Assembly (NCBI GenBank): GCA_019359155.1
Contig: JAHHHV010000010.1
Coordinates: forward strand, 1 to 63,094
DNA from: Pegethrix bostrychoides GSE-TBD4-15B
GTDB taxonomy: Bacteria > Cyanobacteriota > Cyanobacteriia > Elainellales > Elainellaceae
Direction of reading: 5' to 3'
Length of the DNA stretch: 63,094 nucleotides
The notes below the pieces were generated by a model. It ran no database searches. It saw only the letters and a list, made by a program, of their open reading frames with translations, and was not told the DNA's origin. Each line of letters starts with the position of its first letter. Position 1 is the first letter of the stretch. A program made the position numbers and the translations under genes. Below, in pieces: positions 18,824-26,882 of this stretch.

Positions 18824-19258
18824 ATGGACAAAAACAGATTAAAGTCAGTTGCAGCAGACTTTTTTGAGAAGACCCGAAAGATGGGTTCAGCGGGCATGGA
18901 AATTCGAGAACAGCTCAATCGGCAGCGCGTCAAGCATATTGTCAGCAGCTATCAGCTCAACGGCAGCGAGGGCAACGGATTTAATCTCTACCTAGAAGAC
19001 TTAATGCAGCACTATCCGCAGCCCTTGATTGAGCTAGCGCTAGTCGAAACGCTGATTGATCAATGGTTGACTGTACCGCTGCTGCGCGGCATTGAGTTTT
19101 TGGTGCAGACCCACAGCAAGCTCAAAGCCTGGGAAAACTGCCCGATTGTCAGCACGATTACGCCAGCTCAATTTCAGCAGCTCGTTGGCCTCGACCCCAC
19201 GCCGATTTTTGGCTCAGCCGAACTGCCGCCCGTCAGCCCGATTATGCATCCGCTCTAG
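18824..19258 (+). CDS. Conserved hypothetical protein, cyanobacterial
   Basis: 144 residues, soluble, mostly helical, beginning MDKNRLKSVAADFFEKTRK. Central text is NLYLEDLMQHYPQPLIELALVETL and the end is Pro-rich (LDPTPIF...PPVSPIMHPL). I recognise no family motif. The stop is followed directly by AGAGCT hexamer repeats (19256-19274). It converges on the ComF-like gene. Confidence 0.6.
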   Translation: MDKNRLKSVAADFFEKTRKMGSAGMEIREQLNRQRVKHIVSSYQLNGSEGNGFNLYLEDLMQHYPQPLIELALVETLIDQWLTVPLLRGIEFLVQTHSKLKAWENCPIVSTITPAQFQQLVGLDPTPIFGSAELPPVSPIMHPL

Positions 19259-19292
19259 AGCTAGAGCTAGAGCTGTAGATTGGGGCTGGGGA

Positions 19293-20021
19293 TTATGCTT
19301 TTTTAAGCTTGGGTTCAAGCTTGGGTTCAAGCCTGGGTTCAGAATCATCGCCTGCTTTGGCCACCGCCAGAATACCGCAGACCGAGATCTGATGTCGTCG
19401 CAATGTCTGTGCTGCTGCTAGCGCCGTCGCTCCGGTTGTATAAATATCGTCTAGCAGCAGCACAGCAGGCCGTTGCGTGCTGCGGTGACTTAAACCTGCG
19501 CCCAGCGCAAACGCCTCTGCCAGATTCTCGCTGCGCTCTGTAGCAGACAGCCCAAACTGAGGCGTAGTCTGGCGCTGCCGACTCAAGCCCTGTACCAGCG
19601 GCAGTCCAGTCTGCTGACAAAAGGCTCTGGCGATCAGTTCAGCCTGGTTAAACCCTCGCTGTCGCTGCTTTTCGAGATGCATTGGGATCGGCACAACCGC
19701 CAGCCTGCGGGTCGGTTGAACGGAGCGAGACGAGGCTAGCCAGGCTTGAGCTAACGCCTGCCCCAACGGCTTAGCCAGCTGGATCTGGCCGTCATACTTT
19801 AGCAGCGTCAGAGCGCGTTTCAGCGAACCGCCGTACTGCCCCCAGGCAAAGATTGGCAAAGGCGGCTGCCAGAGCTGGTCGGGAGCTGGCAGCCTAGCAC
19901 GCTGAAGCTGCTGCTGGCAGTTTGGGCAGAGGACGGCTGCGGCTGAGCGTCCGCAAAGGGGACAGACTGACTCCAGGCAGATCTGGGTGAGTTCAGCGAG
20001 CTGATGCAGCCATAGTTTCAT
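19293..20021 (-). CDS. ComF-family phosphoribosyltransferase-like protein
   Basis: 242 residues with an N-terminal zinc-finger-like CPLCGRS...CPNCQQQL, then a type I phosphoribosyltransferase fold with the PRPP loop VLLLDDIYTTGATALAAA (about 190-207). It also carries the family segment VPIPMHLEKQRQRGFNQAELIA. ComF proteins are needed for DNA uptake in naturally competent bacteria, including cyanobacteria, with an unclear biochemical role. The C-terminus EPRLEPKLEPKLKK derives from a 12-bp tandem repeat. Confidence 0.9.
   Translation of the reverse strand: MKLWLHQLAELTQICLESVCPLCGRSAAAVLCPNCQQQLQRARLPAPDQLWQPPLPIFAWGQYGGSLKRALTLLKYDGQIQLAKPLGQALAQAWLASSRSVQPTRRLAVVPIPMHLEKQRQRGFNQAELIARAFCQQTGLPLVQGLSRQRQTTPQFGLSATERSENLAEAFALGAGLSHRSTQRPAVLLLDDIYTTGATALAAAQTLRRHQISVCGILAVAKAGDDSEPRLEPKLEPKLKKA
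19305..19340. repeat. 12-bp tandem repeat, 3 copies, coding
   Basis: AAGCTTGGGTTC, AAGCTTGGGTTC and AAGCCTGGGTTC at the 3' end of the ComF-like gene; on the minus strand they encode EPRLEPKLEPKL. Confidence 0.95.
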
Positions 20022-20216
20022 GTTTTCAAGTCTCAGGTCTCGCTTACATCCAACCCAGCTTTCAGCAGCTAATCCTGATCTGATCCTTAAATCAAGTAGA
20101 GGAGCTAGGCAGGAAGTCAGTGAACGCAGCTAAAATATATTGATAGCAAATCTAGAGTTCCACTTTCAGCGATGGAGCCTACCATGATTGTTATGAACTT
20201 GAATTAATCGCTCAAT

Positions 20217-20244
20217 TTCTCAAACACAGATTCTCAAACACAGA
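20217..20244. repeat. 14-bp tandem repeat, 2 identical copies, infC leader
   Basis: TTCTCAAACACAGA at 20217-20230 and 20231-20244, ending 23 bp before the infC start. It lies in the presumed 5' untranslated region. Confidence 0.95.
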
Positions 20245-20267
20245 ATAGCAACCTTTTAAAACTGCCC

Positions 20268-20810
20268 ATGGCTTTACCCAGCAACCTTCCCACCAAGCAA
20301 AATCGCGACCTCCCCACCATCAACGAACGGATTCGCTTCCCCAAGATTCGCGTCATCGACTCAGATGGCAGTCAGTTGGGAATTATGGTTCCTAGAGATG
20401 CGCTGCGAATGGCGGAAGAGAAAGAGCTGGATCTGGTGCTGGTCAGCGACAAGGCCGATCCGCCGGTTTGCCGGATTATGGACTACGGCAAGTTTAAGTT
20501 TGAGCAGGAGAAAAAAGCGCGCGAGGCTCGCAAAAAGCAGCACACTTCCGATGTGAAGGAAGTTAAGATGCGCTACAAGATTGAAGATCACGACTATCAG
20601 GTGCTGGTCAAGCGCGCGATCGGCTTTCTGGGAGATGGGGACAAGGTGAAGGCCACCGTCATGTTTCGGGGACGTGAGAGTCAGCATAGCGATCTTGCCG
20701 AAGTGCTGCTGCGGCGAATGGCGACCGATCTACAAACTGTTGCCGAGATCCAGCAAGACCCGAAGCGCGAGGGCAAAAATATGATTATGATGCTCTCACC
20801 CAAGAAGTAG
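20268..20810 (+). CDS. infC: Translation initiation factor IF-3
   Basis: 180 residues, full length. The N-terminal domain contains [17 protein letters not shown], the linker is rich in Lys/Arg ([16 protein letters not shown]), and the C-terminal domain contains [17 protein letters not shown] and [13 protein letters not shown]. It binds the 30S subunit and enforces start-codon selection. The start is an ordinary ATG, unlike the AUU of enteric infC, so the classical start-codon autoregulation is not visible here. It ends at a strong terminator and is not followed by rpmI-rplT. Confidence 0.97.
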   Translation: MALPSNLPTKQNRDLPTINERIRFPKIRVIDSDGSQLGIMVPRDALRMAEEKELDLVLVSDKADPPVCRIMDYGKFKFEQEKKAREARKKQHTSDVKEVKMRYKIEDHDYQVLVKRAIGFLGDGDKVKATVMFRGRESQHSDLAEVLLRRMATDLQTVAEIQQDPKREGKNMIMMLSPKK

Positions 20811-20850
20811 CTTGAGCTAAGCACCTGCCTCTAGAGATTCTGATTAGAAG

Positions 20851-20886
20851 CCGCACTGCGTTTTGAAGAGCCGTAGTGCGGTTTTT
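20851..20886 (+). terminator. Rho-independent terminator after infC
   Basis: CCGCACT (20851-20857) pairs with AGTGCGG (20875-20881), extended inward by a CG pair after one mismatch, then TTTTT (20882-20886). Confidence 0.85.
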
Positions 20887-20964
20887 AGATGCGGTTTTTA
20901 ATTGCCAAATCAGCTAGACGTGATTAGATCAAGTCAGATCCCTGGAGTAAAGACCGGAACCTGC

Positions 20965-23900
20965 ATGACTCCCTCCTTCACGCTTTCTTCAAGCCAACGG
21001 TCTGGCGGACAGACTTGGCTGCGCTGGCTCAATCTACGCCCAGAGGAAGTCGAACGCACCTTTTTGATGTTCGCGTTTTACACCTTGACCTCAGTTGGGA
21101 TTCTCTGGCTAGAGGTGAGCGTCGCCGCTTTATTTTTGGGCGAATATGGAGCCGAGTCGCTGCCCTGGATCTATCTGGCGAGCGCGGTAATTGGCACCGG
21201 GTTTGGCTTTCTCTACTCTTGGCTCCAGCGGTTTTTGTCGCTGCGGCGGGTGATTGTGCTGACGGCGGTGCTGATGGCGCTGCCGCTGTTTTTGTTTCGA
21301 CTCGATCTAAACTTGGCGCTGCTGGGTGGCTACAGCATTTTTTTGATGCGGTTGTGGTTGGAGGCCATCTACGTGCTGAATGAGGTGAACACCTCGATTA
21401 CGGCCAATCAGCTGTTTACGATCCGCGAGATTAAGCGCACCTATCCGCTGATTAGCAGTGGCATTCTGGCGGCAGATGTGGTCAGCGGTCTTTCGCTGCC
21501 GCCCCTCCGCAACTGGCTGGGGCTGCACAATATGATTCTGCTGGCGGGGCTAATGCTCTGCGGCGGAGCAGCCGTCTTGTTCTATCTAACACGTGCCTAC
21601 AGCCAATCATTTCCAGAGCGGCAGCTGACCGACAGAGCCGAAACCTCCTTTACGCAGCAGTCTCAAGGCCAGCTGCGGCGCTATGTGCTGCTAGTGATGG
21701 CCTTTTTTGTGCTGCTGCAAGTGCTGCTGCTGCTGATTGACTTTCAGTATTTGAGTCAGCTTGAACAAAACGTCGAAGTTGATCAAATTGCCGATTTTCT
21801 AGCGCTGTTTGGGGCTGGGTTGGGCATGGTAGAACTCGCGACCCAGTGGTTAATCTCAGGTCGAGTGATTGAGCGGTTTGGGATTTTTCGGGTGGCGCAG
21901 TTTTCGCCAATTGTGATTTTGGGGCTGAGCTGTTTGGCACTCACGCCGCTGCTGCCGCTGTTTGTTACAGCCGTCCTGCTCAAGTTTATCGACGAGCTGC
22001 TGCGCTATACGCTGGTGGCTAGCACCAGTCCGGTTTTGTTTCAGCCGCTGCCCGAAGCCCAGCGCGACCGGATTCAGGCCGATGTGCGCGGTATTGCCGA
22101 ACCCTTTTCGACAGGCGTGACGGGTCTGGTGCTGCTGCTGCTGATTTGGATCTTCCAGCATTTGCCTTTTTCAAAGACCGCTCCTGAAGTCGCGCAGCTC
22201 TGGCAAAATCTCTGCTTTCTCGGCGTGACGGCGCTTTTAGCCTGGGGCTGGCTGCGGACGGTGCAGCGGCTGCGCTCCAAATACCTAGAGATGCTGGTGC
22301 TGAGCGCCGACTGGGGACAGCTGAAGCTCTCGCAGGTGGATGCTCAAGGTCTGAGGCGCGAGCTAGAAGATGCGATGAATCGGCCAGAGCAGGCGTTTGA
22401 TCGAGATGGCTATATCAATTTACTGATTCGCACTGATCCTAAAACCGCCAGTCAGATTCTGGCGCCTCGCTTGCCGCAGCTCTCGCCAGAGTTGCAGACC
22501 CAGGTGCTAACCGTGATGCTAGACTATCCCAACCCTGCCTATGCGGAGTGGGTACGACAGCTGATTCAGAGCGCGCCGCCGCTGGTGCTGGCCGTCGCCC
22601 TCCGCTATCTCTGGCTGAGCGAGCGGCTCAATTTGAAGCCGCTGCGCGCCTACTGCCGCCCCAGCATCAATCCAGCCGTTCGCGGCACAGCGGCAGCGCT
22701 GATCATGCGGCAGGGAACCGCCCGTGACCAAGTTGAGGCCATGGATGTGCTGCGCCGAATGCTGACCCACAAGCAGGAGCAGGAGAGAATCATGGGCTGT
22801 CGAGCGTTGGGGGATACAGGCTATCTTCAGTCGCTGCGGCTCTATATGAAGCCGCTCTTGAAAGATCCATCTTTGGCGGTGCGCTGCGCGGTGCTAGAGG
22901 CGATTGGCACGACCCAGGCAGAAGACTACTATGGGTCGCTGTTGAAGGGGCTATACTACAAATCCACGCGCCCTGCGGCTCGACGCGCCCTGATGCGGCT
23001 GGGCAATGACGCGCTGCCGATGCTGCAAAAGCTGGCCGAAGATGTCTATCAGCCGCTGCTGGTACGCCGCTATGTCTGGCAGACGATCGGCGAGATTGGC
23101 AGCTCTGAGGCCATCGACAGGCTGATTAACCAACTGCTCACCAGCTGGGGCAGCAACCGCGAAATGCTGCTGCGCGTGCTGCTGAAGCTGCCTCAAGAGC
23201 GCGGCATCGATGCAGTCGCCGATCAGCTAGGGCGCAGCGGAATTGAAACGCTGATGGCGCAGGAGCTGCAATTTTTGTCGCATCTCTATGCGGCTCGGCT
23301 GGATTTGCAAAATGACTTTCAGGGTGAAACAACTCAGGGCAGCAGGCTCTCAAATCAGCTGTTGCAGCAGGCTTTGCGAAATCTGGAGGCGGACGCGGTG
23401 ACGCGGCTCTTTTTGCTGATGCAGTTTTTGTATGACCCGAATCAGGTGCGGGCTGCGGCCTTTAGTCTAGAGTCGGAGTCGGGAGAGGATCGGGCACGCG
23501 GGCTGGAAATTTTAGATAACCTGCTGGATATTCCTAAAAAGCGGGCGCTGCTGAATATGCTGGATGCAACCCACGATGCCGAGCGGTTGCAGTACCTGGC
23601 TGAATTTGCTCCCTACCGACCGCTGTCGCCTCAGCAGCGGCTGCGCTACCTGGTAGATCTGCGGCATTTCCTATCAGACTGGGCGCTGGCCTGCTGCTTT
23701 CACCTAGCGCGCGAAAATCGCTGGAACCTGAACCCTAGCCAAACCTTCGCCTGCCTCAAGTCGCCGACGGGCTTCGTGCGCGAAGCGGTCTTGGCCTACC
23801 TGCGGCTGGCCGCACCTCAGGCGCTGAAGCAGACTTTGCCGCTGCTGCAACAGGACTCTGACCCGCTGGTGCGAGCGCAAGTTTGCCAGCTTATGGCAGA

Positions 23901-24012
23901 ATTAGGGCTGAATCCAGCCTCAGAACCGCCCAGGCTACTGCCCCCCAGCGCTGGCTCAAGCTCGCCTGATCCAGGAGACTCATCTGGCTCAGCTAATCTC
24001 AAACAGGCTTAA
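20965..24012 (+). CDS. Nucleotide-translocase-like/MFS membrane domain fused to HEAT repeats
   Basis: A large protein of 1,015 residues. Residues about 35-430 hold roughly twelve membrane segments, opening LRWLNLRPEEVERTFLMFAFY, which is reminiscent of ATP/ADP-antiporter-like MFS proteins. The C-terminal half (about 440-970) is soluble and built of HEAT-like helical repeats, for example LKDPSLAVRCAVLEAIG and LQQDSDPLVRAQVCQLMAELG. The tail is Ser/Pro-rich. I chose the ATG at 20965; a TTG at 20902 would add 21 poorly conserved residues. The gene lies between infC and a cNMP-binding protein gene. In other bacteria similar membrane, HEAT and cNMP modules are fused in one chain, so the two proteins probably act together. 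Substrate unknown. Confidence 0.8.
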   Translation: MTPSFTLSSSQRSGGQTWLRWLNLRPEEVERTFLMFAFYTLTSVGILWLEVSVAALFLGEYGAESLPWIYLASAVIGTGFGFLYSWLQRFLSLRRVIVLTAVLMALPLFLFRLDLNLALLGGYSIFLMRLWLEAIYVLNEVNTSITANQLFTIREIKRTYPLISSGILAADVVSGLSLPPLRNWLGLHNMILLAGLMLCGGAAVLFYLTRAYSQSFPERQLTDRAETSFTQQSQGQLRRYVLLVMAFFVLLQVLLLLIDFQYLSQLEQNVEVDQIADFLALFGAGLGMVELATQWLISGRVIERFGIFRVAQFSPIVILGLSCLALTPLLPLFVTAVLLKFIDELLRYTLVASTSPVLFQPLPEAQRDRIQADVRGIAEPFSTGVTGLVLLLLIWIFQHLPFSKTAPEVAQLWQNLCFLGVTALLAWGWLRTVQRLRSKYLEMLVLSADWGQLKLSQVDAQGLRRELEDAMNRPEQAFDRDGYINLLIRTDPKTASQILAPRLPQLSPELQTQVLTVMLDYPNPAYAEWVRQLIQSAPPLVLAVALRYLWLSERLNLKPLRAYCRPSINPAVRGTAAALIMRQGTARDQVEAMDVLRRMLTHKQEQERIMGCRALGDTGYLQSLRLYMKPLLKDPSLAVRCAVLEAIGTTQAEDYYGSLLKGLYYKSTRPAARRALMRLGNDALPMLQKLAEDVYQPLLVRRYVWQTIGEIGSSEAIDRLINQLLTSWGSNREMLLRVLLKLPQERGIDAVADQLGRSGIETLMAQELQFLSHLYAARLDLQNDFQGETTQGSRLSNQLLQQALRNLEADAVTRLFLLMQFLYDPNQVRAAAFSLESESGEDRARGLEILDNLLDIPKKRALLNMLDATHDAERLQYLAEFAPYRPLSPQQRLRYLVDLRHFLSDWALACCFHLARENRWNLNPSQTFACLKSPTGFVREAVLAYLRLAAPQALKQTLPLLQQDSDPLVRAQVCQLMAELGLNPASEPPRLLPPSAGSSSPDPGDSSGSANLKQA

Positions 24013-24066
24013 TCTGCTGTTCCCGCGCTTTTCTCCGCTTAATCTGCTGTTCCCGCGCTTTTCTCC
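24007..24066. repeat. Perfect 30-bp tandem duplication across a stop codon
   Basis: GCTTAATCTGCTGTTCCCGC plus ten further bases (24007-24036) is repeated exactly at 24037-24066. The first copy contains the TAA of the translocase-like gene; the second lies in the spacer, 13 bp before the next ATG. The two copies are identical. Confidence 0.98.
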
Positions 24067-24079
24067 AGCGCTGATTGAC

Positions 24080-24550
24080 ATGCTCACCAGTATTCAACGG
24101 CTGCTCTTAGTTCAAAAGGTGCCCATTTTTCAAGAGCTGCGAGATGACTTTCTGGTACGGCTAGCGGCAACCATGGAGGAGCGGTCGTTTCCTGCCAAAC
24201 ATCTGATTGTGCGGCAAGGGGATGAAGGCCGATCGCTCTATGTGCTGGCTGCTGGTAGCGTCCGGGTGCATATTGGCGACTATGAGCTGGCTCAGCTCCA
24301 GCGCGAAGACTGCTTTGGCGAAATGGCTGTCTTGGATGCCGAGCCGCGTTCGGCATCAGTCACAACGCTTGAAGTCTGCGACTGCCTAGTATTGACACAG
24401 CAGCAGCTCTACGAAGCCATTGACGAAACGCCAGATATTGCGGTCAATATAATTCGCCTGCTGTCTCGCCGGATTCGTGAGCTGAATCAGCAGGTGAATC
24501 GGGTTGGCGGGAACGCTGCCGCAGTTCAGACCCGTGAAGCGATGTTTTGA
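24080..24550 (+). CDS. Cyclic-nucleotide-binding-domain protein (no DNA-binding domain)
   Basis: 156 residues forming one CRP-like beta-roll: FPAKHLIVRQGDEGRSLYVL, then the phosphate-binding cassette region FGEMAVLDAEPRSASVTTLE, then a C helix (IIRLLSRRIRELNQQV). There is no helix-turn-helix, so it is not a transcription factor. The Glu and Arg of the FGE-x6-RSA cassette are present, so cAMP or cGMP binding is plausible. Position directly behind the translocase/HEAT gene suggests that it regulates that protein. Confidence 0.87.
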   Translation: MLTSIQRLLLVQKVPIFQELRDDFLVRLAATMEERSFPAKHLIVRQGDEGRSLYVLAAGSVRVHIGDYELAQLQREDCFGEMAVLDAEPRSASVTTLEVCDCLVLTQQQLYEAIDETPDIAVNIIRLLSRRIRELNQQVNRVGGNAAAVQTREAMF

Positions 24551-24580
24551 GTATGTCAGTTTGTGAACGTGAGTCTCGCG

Positions 24581-24632
24581 CAGCATTCAGAACCAGCATT
24601 CAGAACCAGCATCCAGAAATAGCATCCAGAAC
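24581..24632. repeat. 13-bp tandem repeat, 4 copies, immediately before a start codon
   Basis: CAGCATTCAGAAC (twice), CAGCATCCAGAAA and TAGCATCCAGAAC lie end to end and stop one base before the ATG at 24634 of the DUF427 gene. No Shine-Dalgarno sequence remains visible. Confidence 0.95.
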
Positions 24633-24633
24633 T

Positions 24634-25125
24634 ATGATCAACCGTATTCCGCCTGCGCCGGGTCAAGAGTCAGTTTGGGACTATCCGCGCCCGCCCCGGC
24701 TAGAAGACTCCTCTAGGCAGGTTCAGATTATCTTCAACAACGTGGTGATTGCCGAAACCCGTCAAGCCAAGCGTCTGCTTGAAACCAGCCACCCGCCGAG
24801 CTACTACATTCCGCCTACCGAGATTCGGCTGGAATACTTCAGCCGCACGCCGCGCAGCAGCTTTTGCGAATGGAAGGGACAGGCTGCCTACTACAGCATT
24901 CAGGTGGGCGAGCAGCGAGCCGAGAATGCCGCCTGGTTTTATCCTGAGCCAACGCCTGCTTTCAGCGATTTGGCAAACTATGTTGCCTTTTATCCCAGTC
25001 TGATGCAGGCTTGCTACCTAGACGGTGAGCAGGTGCAGGCGCAGCCCGGTGACTTTTACGGCGGCTGGATCACCTCCGAGATTGTCGGGCCGTTCAAGGG
25101 CGGTTTGGGCAGCTGGGGCTGGTAG
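24634..25125 (+). CDS. DUF427 domain-containing protein
   Basis: 163 residues with the DUF427 hallmark VQIIFNNVVIAETRQAKRLLETSHPPSYYIPP split over residues 30-62, then FCEWKGQAAYYSIQ and WFYPEPTPAF, and a C-terminal GDFYGGWIT. It is a small soluble beta protein of unknown biochemical function that is common in bacteria. I chose the ATG at 24634 because everything upstream is a tandem repeat; an open frame extends back to 24547. Confidence 0.88.
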   Translation: MINRIPPAPGQESVWDYPRPPRLEDSSRQVQIIFNNVVIAETRQAKRLLETSHPPSYYIPPTEIRLEYFSRTPRSSFCEWKGQAAYYSIQVGEQRAENAAWFYPEPTPAFSDLANYVAFYPSLMQACYLDGEQVQAQPGDFYGGWITSEIVGPFKGGLGSWGW

Positions 25126-25160
25126 AGCTAGATAGCAGCTAGAGCCAGATGGCAGCCTAG

Positions 25161-25943
25161 CTACTCATCGGGGAGCCGCAGCCGCAGCTCATGCTTCACC
25201 TGACTGGGCGCGGTTGGATTTTTAACCTTGCGTAGCTCGAAAAGATTCAGGCTTTCCATCAGCTTCACCATGCCTTTTTGGCCAAACTGACGGCAGGAAA
25301 AGTCGGGCTGGCGGCGCTGGATGCGGGCATGAAAATCTTTGAGGTTGACCCAGTGATTCTGCGGCGAAGCTTCGCTAAAAATCTCGTGCAGCATCACGGC
25401 CAGCCGAGCGCGGGCGGCAGACTGCTCCGGTGTTTCCAAAACCTCCATCGATTGCTTGCGCTGAAGATTGGCCATCAGCGCCGCTTTCTGCGCGGCCTTG
25501 GAGGTATATTCGGTCTCCTCCAAGACAATATATTTGTGGCAAGCGCTAATGAAAGACAGGGCGGCTCTACGCGACCCAAATCCAACCACTCTGGCTCCCC
25601 CACCAATCAGTCGATGCACCAGCGGCGTGAAGTCGCCATCATTAGTGACAATGCAGAACCAGCTGACCTGCTGATGCAGCAGATCCATTGCGTCGATGGT
25701 GAGCAAAATGTCGGCGGAGTTTTTGCCTGCCGAATAGTTGGGCGTGTGAACCGCGTGAATGCCATAGTTGACTAGGACAGACTTCCAGCCGTTTTGCAGG
25801 CGGCTCCAGTCAGCGTAAGCCCGCTTAATGGTCACAAACCGACTAAGCTGTAAGCGACTGAGCATGGGGCCAGCAATTGCAGCGCTGACGTTCTCAGCAT
25901 CGAATAGAATAGCCAGTCGAGGAGTAGCAGCGAAGTCAGCCAT
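25161..25943 (-). CDS. NYN-domain (LabA/DUF88-like) protein with C-terminal LOTUS-like domain
   Basis: 260 residues. The N-terminal PIN-like NYN nuclease fold has its acidic residues in ILFDAENV, KNSADILLTIDAMDLL and VTNDGDFTPLVHRLIGGGARVVGFG. The C-terminal 90 residues (HWVNLKDFHARIQRRQPDFSCRQFGQ...KLMESLNLFEL) look like an OST-HTH/LOTUS winged helix that binds RNA. NYN proteins are RNA-processing enzymes; the cyanobacterial relative LabA affects circadian output. Target unknown. Confidence 0.88.
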   Translation of the reverse strand: MADFAATPRLAILFDAENVSAAIAGPMLSRLQLSRFVTIKRAYADWSRLQNGWKSVLVNYGIHAVHTPNYSAGKNSADILLTIDAMDLLHQQVSWFCIVTNDGDFTPLVHRLIGGGARVVGFGSRRAALSFISACHKYIVLEETEYTSKAAQKAALMANLQRKQSMEVLETPEQSAARARLAVMLHEIFSEASPQNHWVNLKDFHARIQRRQPDFSCRQFGQKGMVKLMESLNLFELRKVKNPTAPSQVKHELRLRLPDE

Positions 25944-26018
25944 GATGGTTTAAACGAGTTTTGAACAATCTAGGCGCTGAGGTGCATTCTGTCTAGCAAA
26001 AAGTCTGTAAAGATCAAT

Positions 26019-26066
26019 CTCGTAGCAATTCAGTCTCGTAGCAATCTAGTCTCACAGCAATCTAGG
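26019..26066. repeat. 16-bp tandem repeat, 3 copies, upstream of the phosphorylase-like gene
   Basis: CTCGTAGCAATTCAGT, CTCGTAGCAATCTAGT and CTCACAGCAATCTAGG, ending 12 bp before the ATG at 26079. Confidence 0.95.
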
Positions 26067-26078
26067 CCAATTCGTCAT

Positions 26079-26792
26079 ATGCCCGCTTCTATCCAAACGA
26101 TCCTTGTGCCCAGCGGAGCCGAATATCAAGCCGTGCTGCGGGGCCTGAAAAATGCCGCTGCCCAGTCTCAAGCCCAGTCTCAAGCCCAGTCTCAAGTTCG
26201 GCCTCAGCTCGTGGCCATTCCAATCGGCATCGCTGCGGTTCGCCAAGCGCTAGCCGAGCGCCCAGATTTGGCGCAGTCGCGCATTCTGGTGATGGGGCTT
26301 TGTGGCAGTCTACGACCCGACTATCAGATTGGGGATGCGTTGCTCTACCAAAACGCCGTTGCCCCAGACGGTCAAACGCTGCCCTGTGATGCGGTGCTCA
26401 CCGCTCAGATCCAGGCCAGCCTTCCCCAAACGCCGCGCGTACAGTCCATCACCAGCGCCCGATTTGTGCAGTCTGTGGTCGAAAAACAGCGGCTCGGCCA
26501 GCGCTATCAGGCCGGGGCGGTCGATATGGAGGGCAGCGCTATCTTAGCCGCGCTGCCCCAAGCTTCAGTCGCAATGCTGCGGATTATCAGCGACGACTGC
26601 GAGCATGAGCTCCCCGACTTATCGGCAGCCGTGAGCAGATTGCCGTCAGCCGGAGCGAGTTCGGGTCAGCTGCGCTCCTGGCCTTTGGTCACGGCCATGC
26701 TGCGACAGCCGGTTGGGGCTTGGCGGCTAATTCGGGGTTCGCTGCGGGCATTAAAAGCGCTGGAGCAGATCACAAAACAACTGTTTGAGTGA
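26079..26792 (+). CDS. Nucleoside phosphorylase-like protein (MTA/SAH nucleosidase-HpnG type)
   Basis: 237 residues of the PNP/UDP phosphorylase fold. VPSGAEYQAV opens the fold, VMGLCGSLRPDYQIGDALLY forms the phosphate/ribose site, and VDMEGSAI with LRIISDD carries the Glu and Asp expected for substrate ribose and catalysis. It is more divergent than MtnN and resembles the hopanoid-linked HpnG group, whose member releases adenine from adenosylhopane; that link is inference, as no hopanoid gene is nearby. AAQSQAQSQAQSQ near residue 30 is a repeat insertion. It converges on pgk. Confidence 0.75.
   Translation: MPASIQTILVPSGAEYQAVLRGLKNAAAQSQAQSQAQSQVRPQLVAIPIGIAAVRQALAERPDLAQSRILVMGLCGSLRPDYQIGDALLYQNAVAPDGQTLPCDAVLTAQIQASLPQTPRVQSITSARFVQSVVEKQRLGQRYQAGAVDMEGSAILAALPQASVAMLRIISDDCEHELPDLSAAVSRLPSAGASSGQLRSWPLVTAMLRQPVGAWRLIRGSLRALKALEQITKQLFE
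26161..26196. repeat. 12-bp tandem repeat, 3 identical copies, coding
   Basis: CCCAGTCTCAAG three times head to tail; encodes AQSQAQSQAQSQ in a surface loop of the phosphorylase-like protein. Confidence 0.97.
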
Positions 26793-26816
26793 GTTATGGT
26801 TGAGTGAATCAGCACC

Positions 26817-26858
26817 AAAAAGAGCCAAAGCCCTCTCCAACTCAGGGGCTTTGGCTCT
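26817..26858 (-). terminator. Terminator of pgk
   Basis: On the minus strand AGAGCCAAAGCCC (26858-26846) pairs with GGGCTTTGGCTCT (26833-26821), a 13-bp perfect stem, followed by TTTTT. The hairpin can also fold on the plus strand transcript of the convergent phosphorylase-like gene, but without a T run. Confidence 0.9.
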
Positions 26859-26882
26859 CAGCCAACTCAGGATTCGGGGTGA

